DNA from: Sporosarcina ureae
GTDB lineage: Bacteria > Bacillota > Bacilli > Bacillales_A > Planococcaceae
Assembly: GCF_002082015.1 (NCBI RefSeq)
Contig: NZ_CP015109.1
Span: 2,633,001-2,697,000, forward strand
Direction of reading: 5' to 3'
DNA: 64,000 bases
Shown piece by piece: positions 46,581 through 54,688 of this stretch; the first letter of the stretch is position 1, and each line of letters begins with the position of its first letter. The translations under genes were made by a program, and so were the position numbers. Under the pieces are notes generated by a model that saw only the letters and a list, made by a program, of their open reading frames with translations, was not told where the DNA came from and made no database searches.

Positions 46581-46623
46581 AAAAAGGAGGCAGGGCGCGT
46601 ATAGAAGCGCCCGTACATAATCT
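46581..46623 (+). promoter_or_regulatory. Shine-Dalgarno site separated from the start codon by a GC hairpin
   Basis: AAAAAGGAGG (46581-46590) is followed by GGGCGC-8 nt-GCGCCC (46593-46612) and then ATG at 46624. Linear spacing (33 nt) is too long for initiation. Folding the hairpin shortens it to about 13 nt. No in-frame start lies closer. Confidence 0.6.
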
Positions 46624-47391
46624 ATGAAAAAAATAAAGATTCTACTAATGTTCAGCATTCTGCTACTATTGATCCCTACTATATCGGCAAAAGCAACTGT
46701 GAAAAAAACTGTGGTCGGTGTATCATCTGCTTTTATAGAAAGAAGCGGCTCTACAACATTATCTGTATTTATCAGTAGTGATGAAAAAATTGCAGGTGGT
46801 TCATTCGATATACTCTATAATCCCGAACAGTTAAGAATTAATGCTTCAGATGTCAAAATGACGGATACACTTTCTGAATATCTATCCGTTGGAGGAAGCG
46901 ACGCATCGGGAAAAATCTCCATTTCATTTGCGAAAGCCAGCGGTAGTGTGATTGATGGTACTGTAATGGAAGTGAAGGCTACAGTACTGTCTGCGGGTTA
47001 TGGGAATATTAACAATTTAATACTAGAAAATACAGAGTTATATGATGAGCAGGGAAAGCGCATTACAACACAATTAATTAATGGGCAAATTAAACCATTC
47101 GTTGGCAAGGAGTCCACACATCCTAATGCAGTTACAGTGGATAAGCCATGGCTTATTACTGTAAGCAAGCCGTACAATCCGGCGACTTTAAACACAAGTG
47201 CTGTCACGTTAAAGCGCGGGTCCACTGATTTTCCAATTGAATTAGAAGTGGTCAATGATAGACAGTTTAGGGTAAAGCCGATTGGATCGTATATACGCTC
47301 TACATATACATTGGAAATTACGGATCAGCTTCGTTCAATTAATGGTGCAAAGCTAAATGAGCCAGTCCGGCTTAAGTTTAAGGTGAATTGA
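46624..47391 (+). CDS. Exported cohesin-domain protein with SbsA-type Ig domain
   Basis: 255 residues. Signal peptide (KILLMFSILLLLIPTISAKA), then a cohesin-like domain (about residues 28-160). It has the family pattern of an N-terminal strand (STTLSVFISSDEKIAGGSFD), ILYNPEQLRI, GKISISFAKASG, VMEVKATVLSAGYGNINNL, and a closing TELYDEQGKRI. An SbsA-like Ig domain follows (DKPWLITVSKPYNPATLNTS to VRLKFKVN). Cohesins bind dockerins; a dockerin is encoded by the very next gene, 10 bp downstream. Cohesin-like folds also occur outside cellulosomes, so the partner is inferred from adjacency. Confidence 0.82.
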   Translation: MKKIKILLMFSILLLLIPTISAKATVKKTVVGVSSAFIERSGSTTLSVFISSDEKIAGGSFDILYNPEQLRINASDVKMTDTLSEYLSVGGSDASGKISISFAKASGSVIDGTVMEVKATVLSAGYGNINNLILENTELYDEQGKRITTQLINGQIKPFVGKESTHPNAVTVDKPWLITVSKPYNPATLNTSAVTLKRGSTDFPIELEVVNDRQFRVKPIGSYIRSTYTLEITDQLRSINGAKLNEPVRLKFKVN

Positions 47392-47401
47392 GGTGAGGGA
47401 C

Positions 47402-48817
47402 ATGAAGAGTTTAATGAATAAAGTCTTATTATTACTACTAATAATGGTCGCTATCGGAGTGTCGAATTTTATTACAGAGTCAACATATGCGGAAATATTA
47501 GAAGTCGGTGAAAGCCGTTCACTTGGTACAACAGTGGAGGTGCCTGTAACGGTTCGGGATGCAATGTATTTGGCATCAGGAAATTTCGTGATTACAGCAC
47601 CAACTGGTAGAGGAGTGGTTTTGAAAAGCTTCCGTCCGTCACCTGCATTTGATGATCAACTATTTCGGACAAGATTTAGCGTTACCAATAACGCACTCGA
47701 TCTGAACTTCTTGTCTATTTCCAATAAAGAAGAAAAATTGACAGATAAGAAAGCAACGGTAGGGTATTTAGTTTACGAACTTACTAGTCAATTTAAAGAA
47801 GGGACATCCATAGACCTTTCGATCACAACAGCTGGCATGAAGGGGCGTTTAAATACAGATTTGGTTGTGAATCCAATGGACGGGAAAATTGTCCGCAAAA
47901 TGCCGGTTGGAGATGTAGTGGGAAATGATAAGCCAACAGCCGCTGCCGCTATCCGTATCCTGCAGCATTTAAATAATCCGATTACAGACCGTGAAGCGTT
48001 CCTGTCTGCAGACGTTAACGGGGACGGTGTTCTAACGCAAGAAGATGCACAAATTATTTTGGATTATATTGCGGGTAAGCGAACAACATTTCTTGCAATC
48101 CAGGCAAAAGAACTGGATAACGCAGTGTTGAAGAGTGAATATAGCGAGAAAGTGGCCGCTATGAACGGTCGTGCACCTTATACATTTAAGCGTGTAGGAA
48201 CTTTTCCGGCAGGTCTGACTTTGGATGAAACGACAGGTGAAATCAGTGGAACACCAACGCGTGCCCAAAGTTACAACTTTACGATTCAAGTAACTGACGC
48301 GCTTGGTGATATTGAAAAGCGGATGTTCAGTATCAACGTAATTGATTCCAACATCCTGTCTATTGAAAAACCGTTGCCAATCAACGTCAAACTGAACGGA
48401 ACACCTGAATTGCCTGTAAAAGTGAATGTCACATATAAGGACAAAACAACAGGTAAGGAAGCAGTCAGCTGGGAGCCGGTTGATACATCAAAAATTGGCA
48501 CAGTGATCGCGAAAGGGACAATCGGGGATAGCGGATTTACGGTAAGTGTCGAAGTCCATGTTGTATCGGCAAATTACTTGAATAGCGTAAAAGTTGGATT
48601 TGTGCAGTTTCTGAATCTCCATACAATTGAAGTCGATGTATCGGAGGATGTCTATAAAGTGACTGTTAACAACACGTATAGTATGCACTTCGAAGGGGAT
48701 AAAAAGTTCAGCTTAATCAGCTCGAATTTCTCGGCCAATTCAACTGTCACATTCCGCATGTACGACAAATACGGAAATCTGCTTGAAACAAAGCAACACG
48801 TGTTAAAACCCAATTAA
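47402..48817 (+). CDS. Exported protein with cohesin-like, dockerin and Ig domains
   Basis: About 471 residues. ATG 47402 follows GAGGTGAGGGAC. Parts in order: signal peptide (KVLLLLLIMVAIGVSNFI); a beta-sandwich resembling a cohesin (about 30-165); a dockerin-type region (about 170-230) with a first degenerate repeat GDVVGNDKPTAAAAIRILQ and a second intact calcium loop ADVNGDGVLTQEDAQIIL; a putative Ig domain (FPAGLTLDETTGEISGTPTR); and a Big4-like domain (VNVTYKDKTTGKEAVSWEP). Having both kinds of module would let it act as an adaptor. Last gene of the vWA-cohesin-dockerin operon, with a terminator after it. Confidence 0.82.
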   Translation: MKSLMNKVLLLLLIMVAIGVSNFITESTYAEILEVGESRSLGTTVEVPVTVRDAMYLASGNFVITAPTGRGVVLKSFRPSPAFDDQLFRTRFSVTNNALDLNFLSISNKEEKLTDKKATVGYLVYELTSQFKEGTSIDLSITTAGMKGRLNTDLVVNPMDGKIVRKMPVGDVVGNDKPTAAAAIRILQHLNNPITDREAFLSADVNGDGVLTQEDAQIILDYIAGKRTTFLAIQAKELDNAVLKSEYSEKVAAMNGRAPYTFKRVGTFPAGLTLDETTGEISGTPTRAQSYNFTIQVTDALGDIEKRMFSINVIDSNILSIEKPLPINVKLNGTPELPVKVNVTYKDKTTGKEAVSWEPVDTSKIGTVIAKGTIGDSGFTVSVEVHVVSANYLNSVKVGFVQFLNLHTIEVDVSEDVYKVTVNNTYSMHFEGDKKFSLISSNFSANSTVTFRMYDKYGNLLETKQHVLKPN

Positions 48818-48825
48818 CTAAACAG

Positions 48826-48871
48826 AGCCGTCTTCGCCGATCGATAGATATTCAGCGAAGATGGCTTTTTT
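48826..48871 (+). terminator. Terminator of the cohesin/dockerin operon
   Basis: AGCCGTCTTCGC pairs with GCGAAGATGGCT (one mismatch/wobble) and runs into six T. Confidence 0.88.
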
Positions 48872-48914
48872 CTGTGATACGATAGAAAGAAATCCTCTGA
48901 AGGAGTTCGAATAC

Positions 48915-49850
48915 ATGAAGAATCGACAAGAAAAACATGTCCTGATATATGGAGACATTTTCGTAGACTATATCGCAACAGACGAGACGAACACGGAGTT
49001 TTCAACATTCCTAGGTGGTGCAACAGTCAATGTGGCGGCGGGTGTTTCGCGCTTGGGTGCAAAGTCTTCATTAATTACCATGATCGGAGAAGACGAGGAT
49101 TCGATCTTTGCAGAAAATCAGCTACGACATGAAGGCGTCGATGTGACGTTTGCTGTCCGTTCGCCCGAGAAGAAAGTGAACCGTGTTTATGTACATTTGA
49201 CTCCTGAATATGACCGAGTATTTGTAAAGTACATCGACGACACACCTGATCTTCAGGTTCAACCGAGTGATTTACAAGAAGAAGCGTTCCAAAATGCATC
49301 GATTTTACATATATGTTCCGGTACAATGTTCCAGCCAACTGCTTTGGAGACGACTAAAAGGGCTGTTGAATTAGCAAAGGATCATGGATTGTTCCTTTCA
49401 GTAGATCCAAATATTCGTCCGTTACGTTGGGAAAGTGAAGAGAAATGTCGTACTACCATTCTCTCGTTTTTAGATCAGACAGACTTGCTAAAACTTACGG
49501 AAGAAGAACTCACTTTTCTTATGCAAGAATCGAGTATAGAAAAAGCGTTAGATCAAATTGCAGCCTATACTATCCCTGTCATTATGATGACGATGGGCAA
49601 GGAAGGCACTCTTGCCATCATTGAAGGGGCGCAACATCATGTAACGGTGGAGCCAATCGACCCCGTAGATACCACGGGAGCAGGAGATGCTTTCTTGGCC
49701 GGCGTACTTCGCGGTCTTCATCTGAATGGCAAGCCCGAATCAATCGAAGAAATGCTTGCACATATCGAATTTGGCAATCAAATGGGCGCATTATGTGCAA
49801 TGAAAGTCGGTGCGCTCTCCGCGATGCCGCATGCGGATGAATTGGAGTGA
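48915..49850 (+). CDS. PfkB-family carbohydrate kinase
   Basis: About 311 residues. The frame opens at 48861, inside the terminator, but GAAGGAG nine bases before ATG 48915 sets the start. PfkB features: LIYGDIFVDYIATDE at the N-terminus, LGGATVNVAAGVSRLGAKS, LFLSVDPNIRPLRW, LLKLTEEELTFL, and DTTGAGDAFLAGVLRGL with the catalytic Asp. The VDPNIRP motif is seen in fructokinase and 2-keto-3-deoxygluconate kinase relatives; the sugar is unknown. No sugar transporter is adjacent. The 21-bp array 3 begins 26 bp after the stop. Confidence 0.85.
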   Translation: MKNRQEKHVLIYGDIFVDYIATDETNTEFSTFLGGATVNVAAGVSRLGAKSSLITMIGEDEDSIFAENQLRHEGVDVTFAVRSPEKKVNRVYVHLTPEYDRVFVKYIDDTPDLQVQPSDLQEEAFQNASILHICSGTMFQPTALETTKRAVELAKDHGLFLSVDPNIRPLRWESEEKCRTTILSFLDQTDLLKLTEEELTFLMQESSIEKALDQIAAYTIPVIMMTMGKEGTLAIIEGAQHHVTVEPIDPVDTTGAGDAFLAGVLRGLHLNGKPESIEEMLAHIEFGNQMGALCAMKVGALSAMPHADELE

Positions 49851-49875
49851 TGATGTAACTTGGATTGTGAATGAG

Positions 49876-50350
49876 CGCTCTATGGGTGCGGCTATTCGCT
49901 CTATTGCGGCTTGTGAACGCTCAATGTGATCGTTAAATCGCTCAATGGTAGCCCTCGAGCGCTCAATGCGTCTGTTCAACTGCTCAATGGACCGTCCATC
50001 TGCCCAATTGCAACTCGCAATCGCTCAATGTAATCGTTCAACCGCTCACTAGCAGCCCGCAACCGATCAATGCGACGGTTTTTCCGATCAATTGCAATCC
50101 GCAAGCGCTCTATGTGTCTGTTTAACCGCTCAATCGCGTCCCTCGAGCGCTCAATGCGTCTGTTCAACTGCTCAATGGACCGTCCATCTGCCCAATTGCA
50201 ATCCGCAATCGCTCAATGTAATCGTTCAACCGCTCAATAGCAGCCCGCAACCGCTCAATGCGACCGTTTTTCCGATCAATCGCAATCCGCAAGCGCTCAA
50301 TGTGTCTGTACAACCGCTCAATGCAACCGTCCAACCGCTCAATCCCTTAC
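49876..50350. repeat. 21-bp-period array 3 (CGCTCAAT family, plus orientation)
   Basis: About 22 units in the gap between the PfkB gene and the YolD-like gene. Cores are CGCTCAAT with variants CGCTCTAT, CGATCAAT and TGCTCAAT. A block starting at 49960 recurs at 50148 (offset 188 bp, nine units minus one base because one unit has 20 bp) with near-identical variable parts such as GCGTCTGTTCAAC and GGACCGTCCATCT. It lies between convergent genes and no other terminator is visible there. Confidence 0.95.
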
Positions 50351-50405
50351 CAAACAGAATGAAAAAATGTACACAGTGCACTGTGTACATTTTCTCGCAA
50401 TAACT

Positions 50406-50690
50406 TTAGGAGCCATATCTAATAGTACAAATATCCTCTATATCAATCTCTTGGACTTCAGAATCTCCAAACGGTTGAAAGTGGATGGTACGTTCTTTTC
50501 GATCAAACTGTAAGTAGTACCCGTTATATTGTATCTCTTTGGAATCCTTCAATGTAATCTCTACAGGCGCCCCCATTGTTAAGTCGACGAGTATATGAAT
50601 GACTTTCTTTTCCTCATAACATCGCGCTTTTCGTTTCGGAAAATACGGCACGTCGTAATCATCGTTAGATCTGAACTTTCTAGATGACAT
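50406..50690 (-). CDS. YolD-like family protein
   Basis: 94 residues from ATG 50690, which lies nine bases after AAGGAGGTG. The YolD-like pattern is visible: a basic N-terminus (SSRKFRSNDDYDVPYFPKRK), then beta strands (VIHILVDLTMGAPVEITLKD, YYLQFDRKERTIHFQPFGDS) and EVQEIDIEDICTIRY. YolD proteins are often next to Y-family polymerases (UvrX/YqjW), but none is adjacent here, so any role in DNA damage is uncertain. Confidence 0.75.
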   Translation of the reverse strand: MSSRKFRSNDDYDVPYFPKRKARCYEEKKVIHILVDLTMGAPVEITLKDSKEIQYNGYYLQFDRKERTIHFQPFGDSEVQEIDIEDICTIRYGS

Positions 50691-50857
50691 GTTTTTATGC
50701 ACCTCCTTCTTTCTTTAGCGTATGTGGGAATTTGCTAGAGAACTGTGCCACTTCATTGGATATATTCAATAAGAATGGATTGGTGTATGCTTTTGAGTGA
50801 AAAGTTTGTTGGAGATTGTATTTTGATAAAGGTAGAGGCAATTGAACTAGAGTAATT

Positions 50858-51092
50858 ATGAAAAAAAGAGAGTATTATTTTATACCACGTGACTTTACAA
50901 CCGGTACATATGATGCGATGAAGTGGAAAACCATTGAGGAATGGAGCCGAAAAAACGGTAGGTACTGTCCAAGATGTGATCATGAAAATATAGACAAAAC
51001 TACCTTGGTGGGAGCTATACCGATGTAACGAGGATGAATTCAGTAGACAAAGACTTTGCACGTACTGCCATTGGAAATTCAGATCGTTATGA
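50858..51092 (+). pseudogene. Probable frameshifted zinc-ribbon gene remnant
   Basis: ATG 50858 opens a 56-codon frame (KKREYYFIPRDFTTGTYDAM, then NGRYCPRCDHEN) that stops at 51028. In another frame the sequence continues KLPWWELYRCNEDEFSRQRL then CTYCHWKFRSL and stops at 51092. Joining the frames near 50998 would give two Cys-x-x-Cys knuckles, i.e. a small zinc ribbon of about 78 residues. The ribosome binding site is weak. The 50691-51263 gap otherwise holds only a terminator and a promoter. An intact 56-residue gene is the alternative. Confidence 0.4.
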
Positions 51093-51123
51093 TATTGTAT
51101 TGATCCAATCTGAAGCCAATTAA

Positions 51124-51173
51124 TAAAAAGTCATTGCAGTGTCCCTAATCAGGCATCGCAACGATTTTTTATT
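51124..51173. terminator. Terminator-like hairpin
   Basis: AAAAAGTCATTGC pairs with GCAACGATTTTTT (with wobbles), A-run on the left and T-run on the right. Confidence 0.65.
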
Positions 51174-51231
51174 TCTTCACGAGTAGAGCTTGCTATGAGG
51201 TTTAAAGGCTCGGATTGGAATTGAAATATGC

Positions 51232-51237
51232 TATACT
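51232..51237 (+). promoter_or_regulatory. Possible extended -10 promoter element of the CBS gene
   Basis: TGC-TATACT lies 27 bp upstream of ATG 51264. No good -35 element is visible at the standard distance. Confidence 0.35.
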
Positions 51238-51263
51238 TTGCCTAGAATAGGGGGCGATGTGTC

Positions 51264-51968
51264 ATGGAACATAAAAATTCAGAGCGTTTTCTCATTGCAT
51301 TTAACCGAATCGATAAATCGTTAATGAGGATTACCGATTTGCCGAATCATTTATCATTCTCGAAGAAAATAGATAAAGCTAAGTCGCAAAATGCCTTAAT
51401 TGCCCGCTATGAAGATGATTTGCGTGAATTCGGCAGTTTACGTAATGCGATTGTTCATAATCGAACGGGGTTTGACTATGCCATAGCGGAACCGCACGAT
51501 GAAATTGTAGAACTCATTGAAGGTATAGATGAACGATTATCACACCCAGTAACCGTCAAAGATTTATTCTCTGGAAAAGTACATACTGTGCAAGCAGATG
51601 AATCACTCGCCACAGGCTTGCGTTTAGTGAGAAAATGGAAAATCAATCAATTGCCTATTTATAAAAAAGGTCAATTCATCGGATTAATTACGGCAGACGG
51701 TATTATGAATTGGCTAGCCGATCAGGATAGTGAGAGCATTTCCCGGGAAATACCGACATTATTAGACGTATATAATCATGAGAAAAGAAGAAAAACCTAT
51801 CGTTTTGTCAAAAGTTCGATGTCGGTTTATGAAGCAGAAGGGTTTTTCAGAAAGTCCATTGCGACAGGGAGACGTCTAGAAGCACTGCTCATTACCGAAC
51901 AAGGTGGTAAAGATGAGAAATTGATGGGCATTATTACTCCTTTGGATTTATTGAAAATAGATGAATGA
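51264..51968 (+). CDS. CBS-domain protein with HEPN-like N-terminus
   Basis: 234 residues, cytosolic. The N-terminal 85 residues are helical and contain GSLRNAIVHNRTG, an RxxxxH-type motif as in HEPN-like domains. The rest is a pair of CBS domains (VKDLFSGKVHTVQADESLAT, QLPIYKKGQFIGLITADGIM, and a second ending MGIITPLDLLKIDE), which usually sense adenine nucleotides. It is followed 24 bp later by the FetA gene and may share its transcript. Function unknown; the HEPN resemblance is from the motif only. Confidence 0.72.
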   Translation: MEHKNSERFLIAFNRIDKSLMRITDLPNHLSFSKKIDKAKSQNALIARYEDDLREFGSLRNAIVHNRTGFDYAIAEPHDEIVELIEGIDERLSHPVTVKDLFSGKVHTVQADESLATGLRLVRKWKINQLPIYKKGQFIGLITADGIMNWLADQDSESISREIPTLLDVYNHEKRRKTYRFVKSSMSVYEAEGFFRKSIATGRRLEALLITEQGGKDEKLMGIITPLDLLKIDE

Positions 51969-51992
51969 AGAATAGTAGAAAAGGTGAAATAG

Positions 51993-52736
51993 ATGGATAG
52001 TGAGCAGAATAAAACCTTATATGAGCCTGCGATTCATTTTCAAAACGTTTCGTTTGAAGTGGAGGGTACGAAGATTCTCGATACGATTACCGGATCTTTT
52101 CCTACGAATGAAATTACGGTGTTGGTCGGACCTTCGGGTGCAGGGAAAACGACTTTATTGAAAATGTGCAACGGTCTGCTGAGTCCTACTAGTGGGGATA
52201 TTACGGTGCAGGGGCGGACGATTCATGAAATGTCACCGGTTGACCTCCGTCGAAAAGTGGGGATGGTGTTACAAAGTTCACCGATGATCGCTGGAAGCGT
52301 CTATGACAATTTGGCACTGCCACTGCGTTTACAAGGCAAGACGTTGAGTAAAGAAAAAGCGTTGGATATTTTGGATCAGGTCGGTCTCGAAGGAGAGTAT
52401 CTTGAACGCGACAGCCGGACCTTGTCTGGTGGTCAGCAGCAGAAAGTATCGATTGCCAGAACGTTATTGAATCAATCGAAGGTTTTGTTGATGGATGAAA
52501 TTACGTCTGCACTAGATCCATCTTCATTGAATGAAGTAGAGGATTTGATTCGTAAACTGCACGATGAGCATGCCATTACGGTCATCTGGATTACGCACAA
52601 CTTGGAACAGGCGAAGCGAATGGGGCAGTATGCATGGATTATGGTCGACGGGAAATTAGTGGATGCCGGTGAAATCTCTGTACTGGATCATTCAGATATC
52701 CCATCGGTCGATCGCTTTTTGAAAGGAGACTTTTGA
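51993..52736 (+). CDS. fetA: Metal-export ABC ATPase FetA (YbbL/YjkB-like)
   Basis: 247 residues. Walker A is GPSGAGKTT, the Q-loop is MVLQSSPMIAGS, the signature is LSGGQQQKVSIA, Walker B is VLLMDEITSALD, and the switch His is in WITHNLEQA. Its stop overlaps the start of the UPF0014 permease by one base (TGATG), identifying it as the ATPase partner (FetA-FetB in E. coli, YjkB-YjkA in B. subtilis). That pair exports iron and helps oxidative-stress resistance. The Bacillus substrate is less certain. Confidence 0.85.
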   Translation: MDSEQNKTLYEPAIHFQNVSFEVEGTKILDTITGSFPTNEITVLVGPSGAGKTTLLKMCNGLLSPTSGDITVQGRTIHEMSPVDLRRKVGMVLQSSPMIAGSVYDNLALPLRLQGKTLSKEKALDILDQVGLEGEYLERDSRTLSGGQQQKVSIARTLLNQSKVLLMDEITSALDPSSLNEVEDLIRKLHDEHAITVIWITHNLEQAKRMGQYAWIMVDGKLVDAGEISVLDHSDIPSVDRFLKGDF

Positions 52737-53500
52737 TGAGTACCTCTGCTTTATTCCTTACATTAATATTTGTATTAATACCGTTAGTACTGTCAAAGAC
52801 ACTAGGATTGCGGTTAGAGAAAGATACCATTATCGCGACGATCCGTTCGACAGTGCAATTAGTGGCGGTCGGCTTCGTACTGAAATTTGTCTTCGATTCG
52901 GAAAGTTATGTGTTCATCTTCTTGATGGTTGTTTTGATGATTGGAGCAGCCGTGCAAAATGCGCGTAAAAAAGGAGAAAGTATTAAAGGAATCACATGGA
53001 AGTTGATCGTGACGTTTGTATTAATAGAAGTACTGACGCAAAGTATCTTACTCGGGTTCAAGATTGTCCCAGCTACTGCGCAATATATTATTTCATTGAC
53101 CGGTATGGTAATCGGAAATTCGATGGTCCTTGCGATTTTATTCCTCAATCGCTTTGTGTCAGAAGTTGAAGCGCATCGCTCGGAAAGTGAACTGATCTTG
53201 TCACTTGGCGGCACACCAAAACAAGCGATACATAAGCAATTGATCCGCTCTATTCAAGCAAGTATGATCCCGACAATTGAAAGCCAAAAGACGATAGGAT
53301 TGGTGCAATTGCCAGGTATGATGAGCGGTCAAATCATTGCAGGGGCGGATCCGTTAGAGGCTGTCCAATTTCAAATCTTAGTCATATTCCTATTATTGAC
53401 AACAGCTGCAGTAACGAGTGTTTGTTTAGGTTTACTTTCCTATCCGACACTGTTCAATGAACGCATGCAAATGATTCAACAACAACAGCACTCGAAGTAA
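52736..53500 (+). CDS. fetB: UPF0014 membrane protein FetB (YbbM/YjkA-like)
   Basis: About 254 residues with seven membrane segments. Family signatures are IIATIRSTVQLVAVGFVLKF, LTGMVIGNSMVLAILFLNRF and the cytosolic helix ESELILSLGGTPKQA, then QLPGMMSGQIIAGADP. ATG 52736 follows AAAGGAG and overlaps the fetA stop. It is the permease of the exporter. The last codons contain one arm of a terminator shared with the convergent antiporter gene. Confidence 0.88.
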   Translation: MSTSALFLTLIFVLIPLVLSKTLGLRLEKDTIIATIRSTVQLVAVGFVLKFVFDSESYVFIFLMVVLMIGAAVQNARKKGESIKGITWKLIVTFVLIEVLTQSILLGFKIVPATAQYIISLTGMVIGNSMVLAILFLNRFVSEVEAHRSESELILSLGGTPKQAIHKQLIRSIQASMIPTIESQKTIGLVQLPGMMSGQIIAGADPLEAVQFQILVIFLLLTTAAVTSVCLGLLSYPTLFNERMQMIQQQQHSK

Positions 53501-53519
53501 TTACTTTTCGAGTGCTTTT
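53487..53519. terminator. Bidirectional terminator built from the 3' codons of two convergent genes
   Basis: GCACTCGAA (53488-53496, inside fetB) pairs with TTCGAGTGC (53507-53515, inside the antiporter gene), followed by TTTT. The two stop codons sit in the loop. Confidence 0.82.
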
Positions 53520-54688
53520 GAAAGTGGATAAATGCCGATGCTTTGCACAATGAGTGACAACAAAACTACGGCGAATCCTAACGAGACGAGCGTATCTGCA
53601 GAACTGTCTGCGGCATCGGCCAAGCTTAGCAATAAGAAAATCGACATCGTTCCACGAATGCCTGCCCATGATAGGAGCGAGGCTTTTTTGACGTTTAATA
53701 ATTTTCGATAGCCTGAAAATAATTGCATCGTCCCTGCGATTACGATAAATCGTACAATAATTGAAACAATAAATATCCCGATGACCAGCAACCCATTATG
53801 CAAAGGGATCAAGTAGTCAGCTGCCACAATTCCGATAGCTAAAAATAATATGGAAAGCAATGCAGGTTCCGCCACTTCCCAAAAGCCATTCAATGATTCT
53901 CGGTGCATTTCTTCCTCATCAGCACGTCCAAGTTCCGCAGATAGCATAATACCTGCCGCCACTGTCGCCAATACTCCTGAAAACCCGAATGCTTCGGCTA
54001 AATGAAACGCTCCGTACGCAATGATGATACTGAGTACAACTTGATTTTCTCGATGTGTAGAAAGGTGGATCGCTTTACTAACTATCCAACCTGCGACTAA
54101 TCCGGTCGCCACACCACCGAACGAGACGGATAGGAATTCTCCTACGAATGACCAAAAATTAAACTTTTGCTGCGTCGTAAACATGGTCAACAGCACAGTA
54201 AATAACACGACACTAGTCCCGTCGTTGATCATAGATTCTCCGTCGACAATATCTGCAACAGAAGGATCATCCAACGACTTTTTTAATATGGAAACAACAG
54301 AAACAGGATCAGTCGGCGTCAAAATAGAAGCAACCAATAATGCCCCTACTAATGAAATCTCTATACTCGCTCCCATCCAATATGTAGCGATTCCTAAGAG
54401 AAGTGCGGTCACGAGTAAACCAGCAGTACTAAGCGTGCCGATAACTCTGGCATGCTTTCGTAATGAGCTGGCCGAGTAGTGGTACGCAGACGCGAATAGC
54501 AGTCCAGGTAAGAAAACGGTATAGATAATTTCCTTGGATATATTGATGCTGTCGAAGTAAGAAATGAATGACAGACCGAAACCGATTGCGACTAAAAAGA
54601 CAGGAAGTGGGAAGTTCTTCTGCTTTTTATCGATTGTCATCGCGACGTAGCCTATGGTTAATAAAATGAGGGTTTGTGTAGTGCTCAT
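53501..54688 (-). CDS. CPA1-family Na+/H+ (cation/proton) antiporter
   Basis: About 395 residues and 12 or so membrane segments. The conserved CPA1 ion-binding stretch is LVASILTPTDPVSVVSILKK, with DPSVADIVDGESMINDGTSVVLF after it; the ND pair in the latter is part of the ion site. SWAGIRGTMSIFLLLSLAD matches the conserved Arg-containing helix near the C-terminus. No long cytosolic C-terminal domain is present. ATG 54688 follows AAGGGAG. It probably exports Na+ (or K+) at alkaline pH. Monocistronic. Confidence 0.85.
   Translation of the reverse strand: MSTTQTLILLTIGYVAMTIDKKQKNFPLPVFLVAIGFGLSFISYFDSINISKEIIYTVFLPGLLFASAYHYSASSLRKHARVIGTLSTAGLLVTALLLGIATYWMGASIEISLVGALLVASILTPTDPVSVVSILKKSLDDPSVADIVDGESMINDGTSVVLFTVLLTMFTTQQKFNFWSFVGEFLSVSFGGVATGLVAGWIVSKAIHLSTHRENQVVLSIIIAYGAFHLAEAFGFSGVLATVAAGIMLSAELGRADEEEMHRESLNGFWEVAEPALLSILFLAIGIVAADYLIPLHNGLLVIGIFIVSIIVRFIVIAGTMQLFSGYRKLLNVKKASLLSWAGIRGTMSIFLLLSLADAADSSADTLVSLGFAVVLLSLIVQSIGIYPLSKALEK

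Noticed and set aside
49791..50403. IERSRDA-type heptad frames across array 3 suggesting a coiled-coil protein
   Set aside because: Same artefact of the 21-bp period, and the frames are broken where units are 20 bp long.
50753..51061. 102-codon minus-strand frame opposite the zinc-ribbon remnant
   Set aside because: No ribosome binding site and no recognisable features; the plus strand has the Cys-x-x-Cys motifs.
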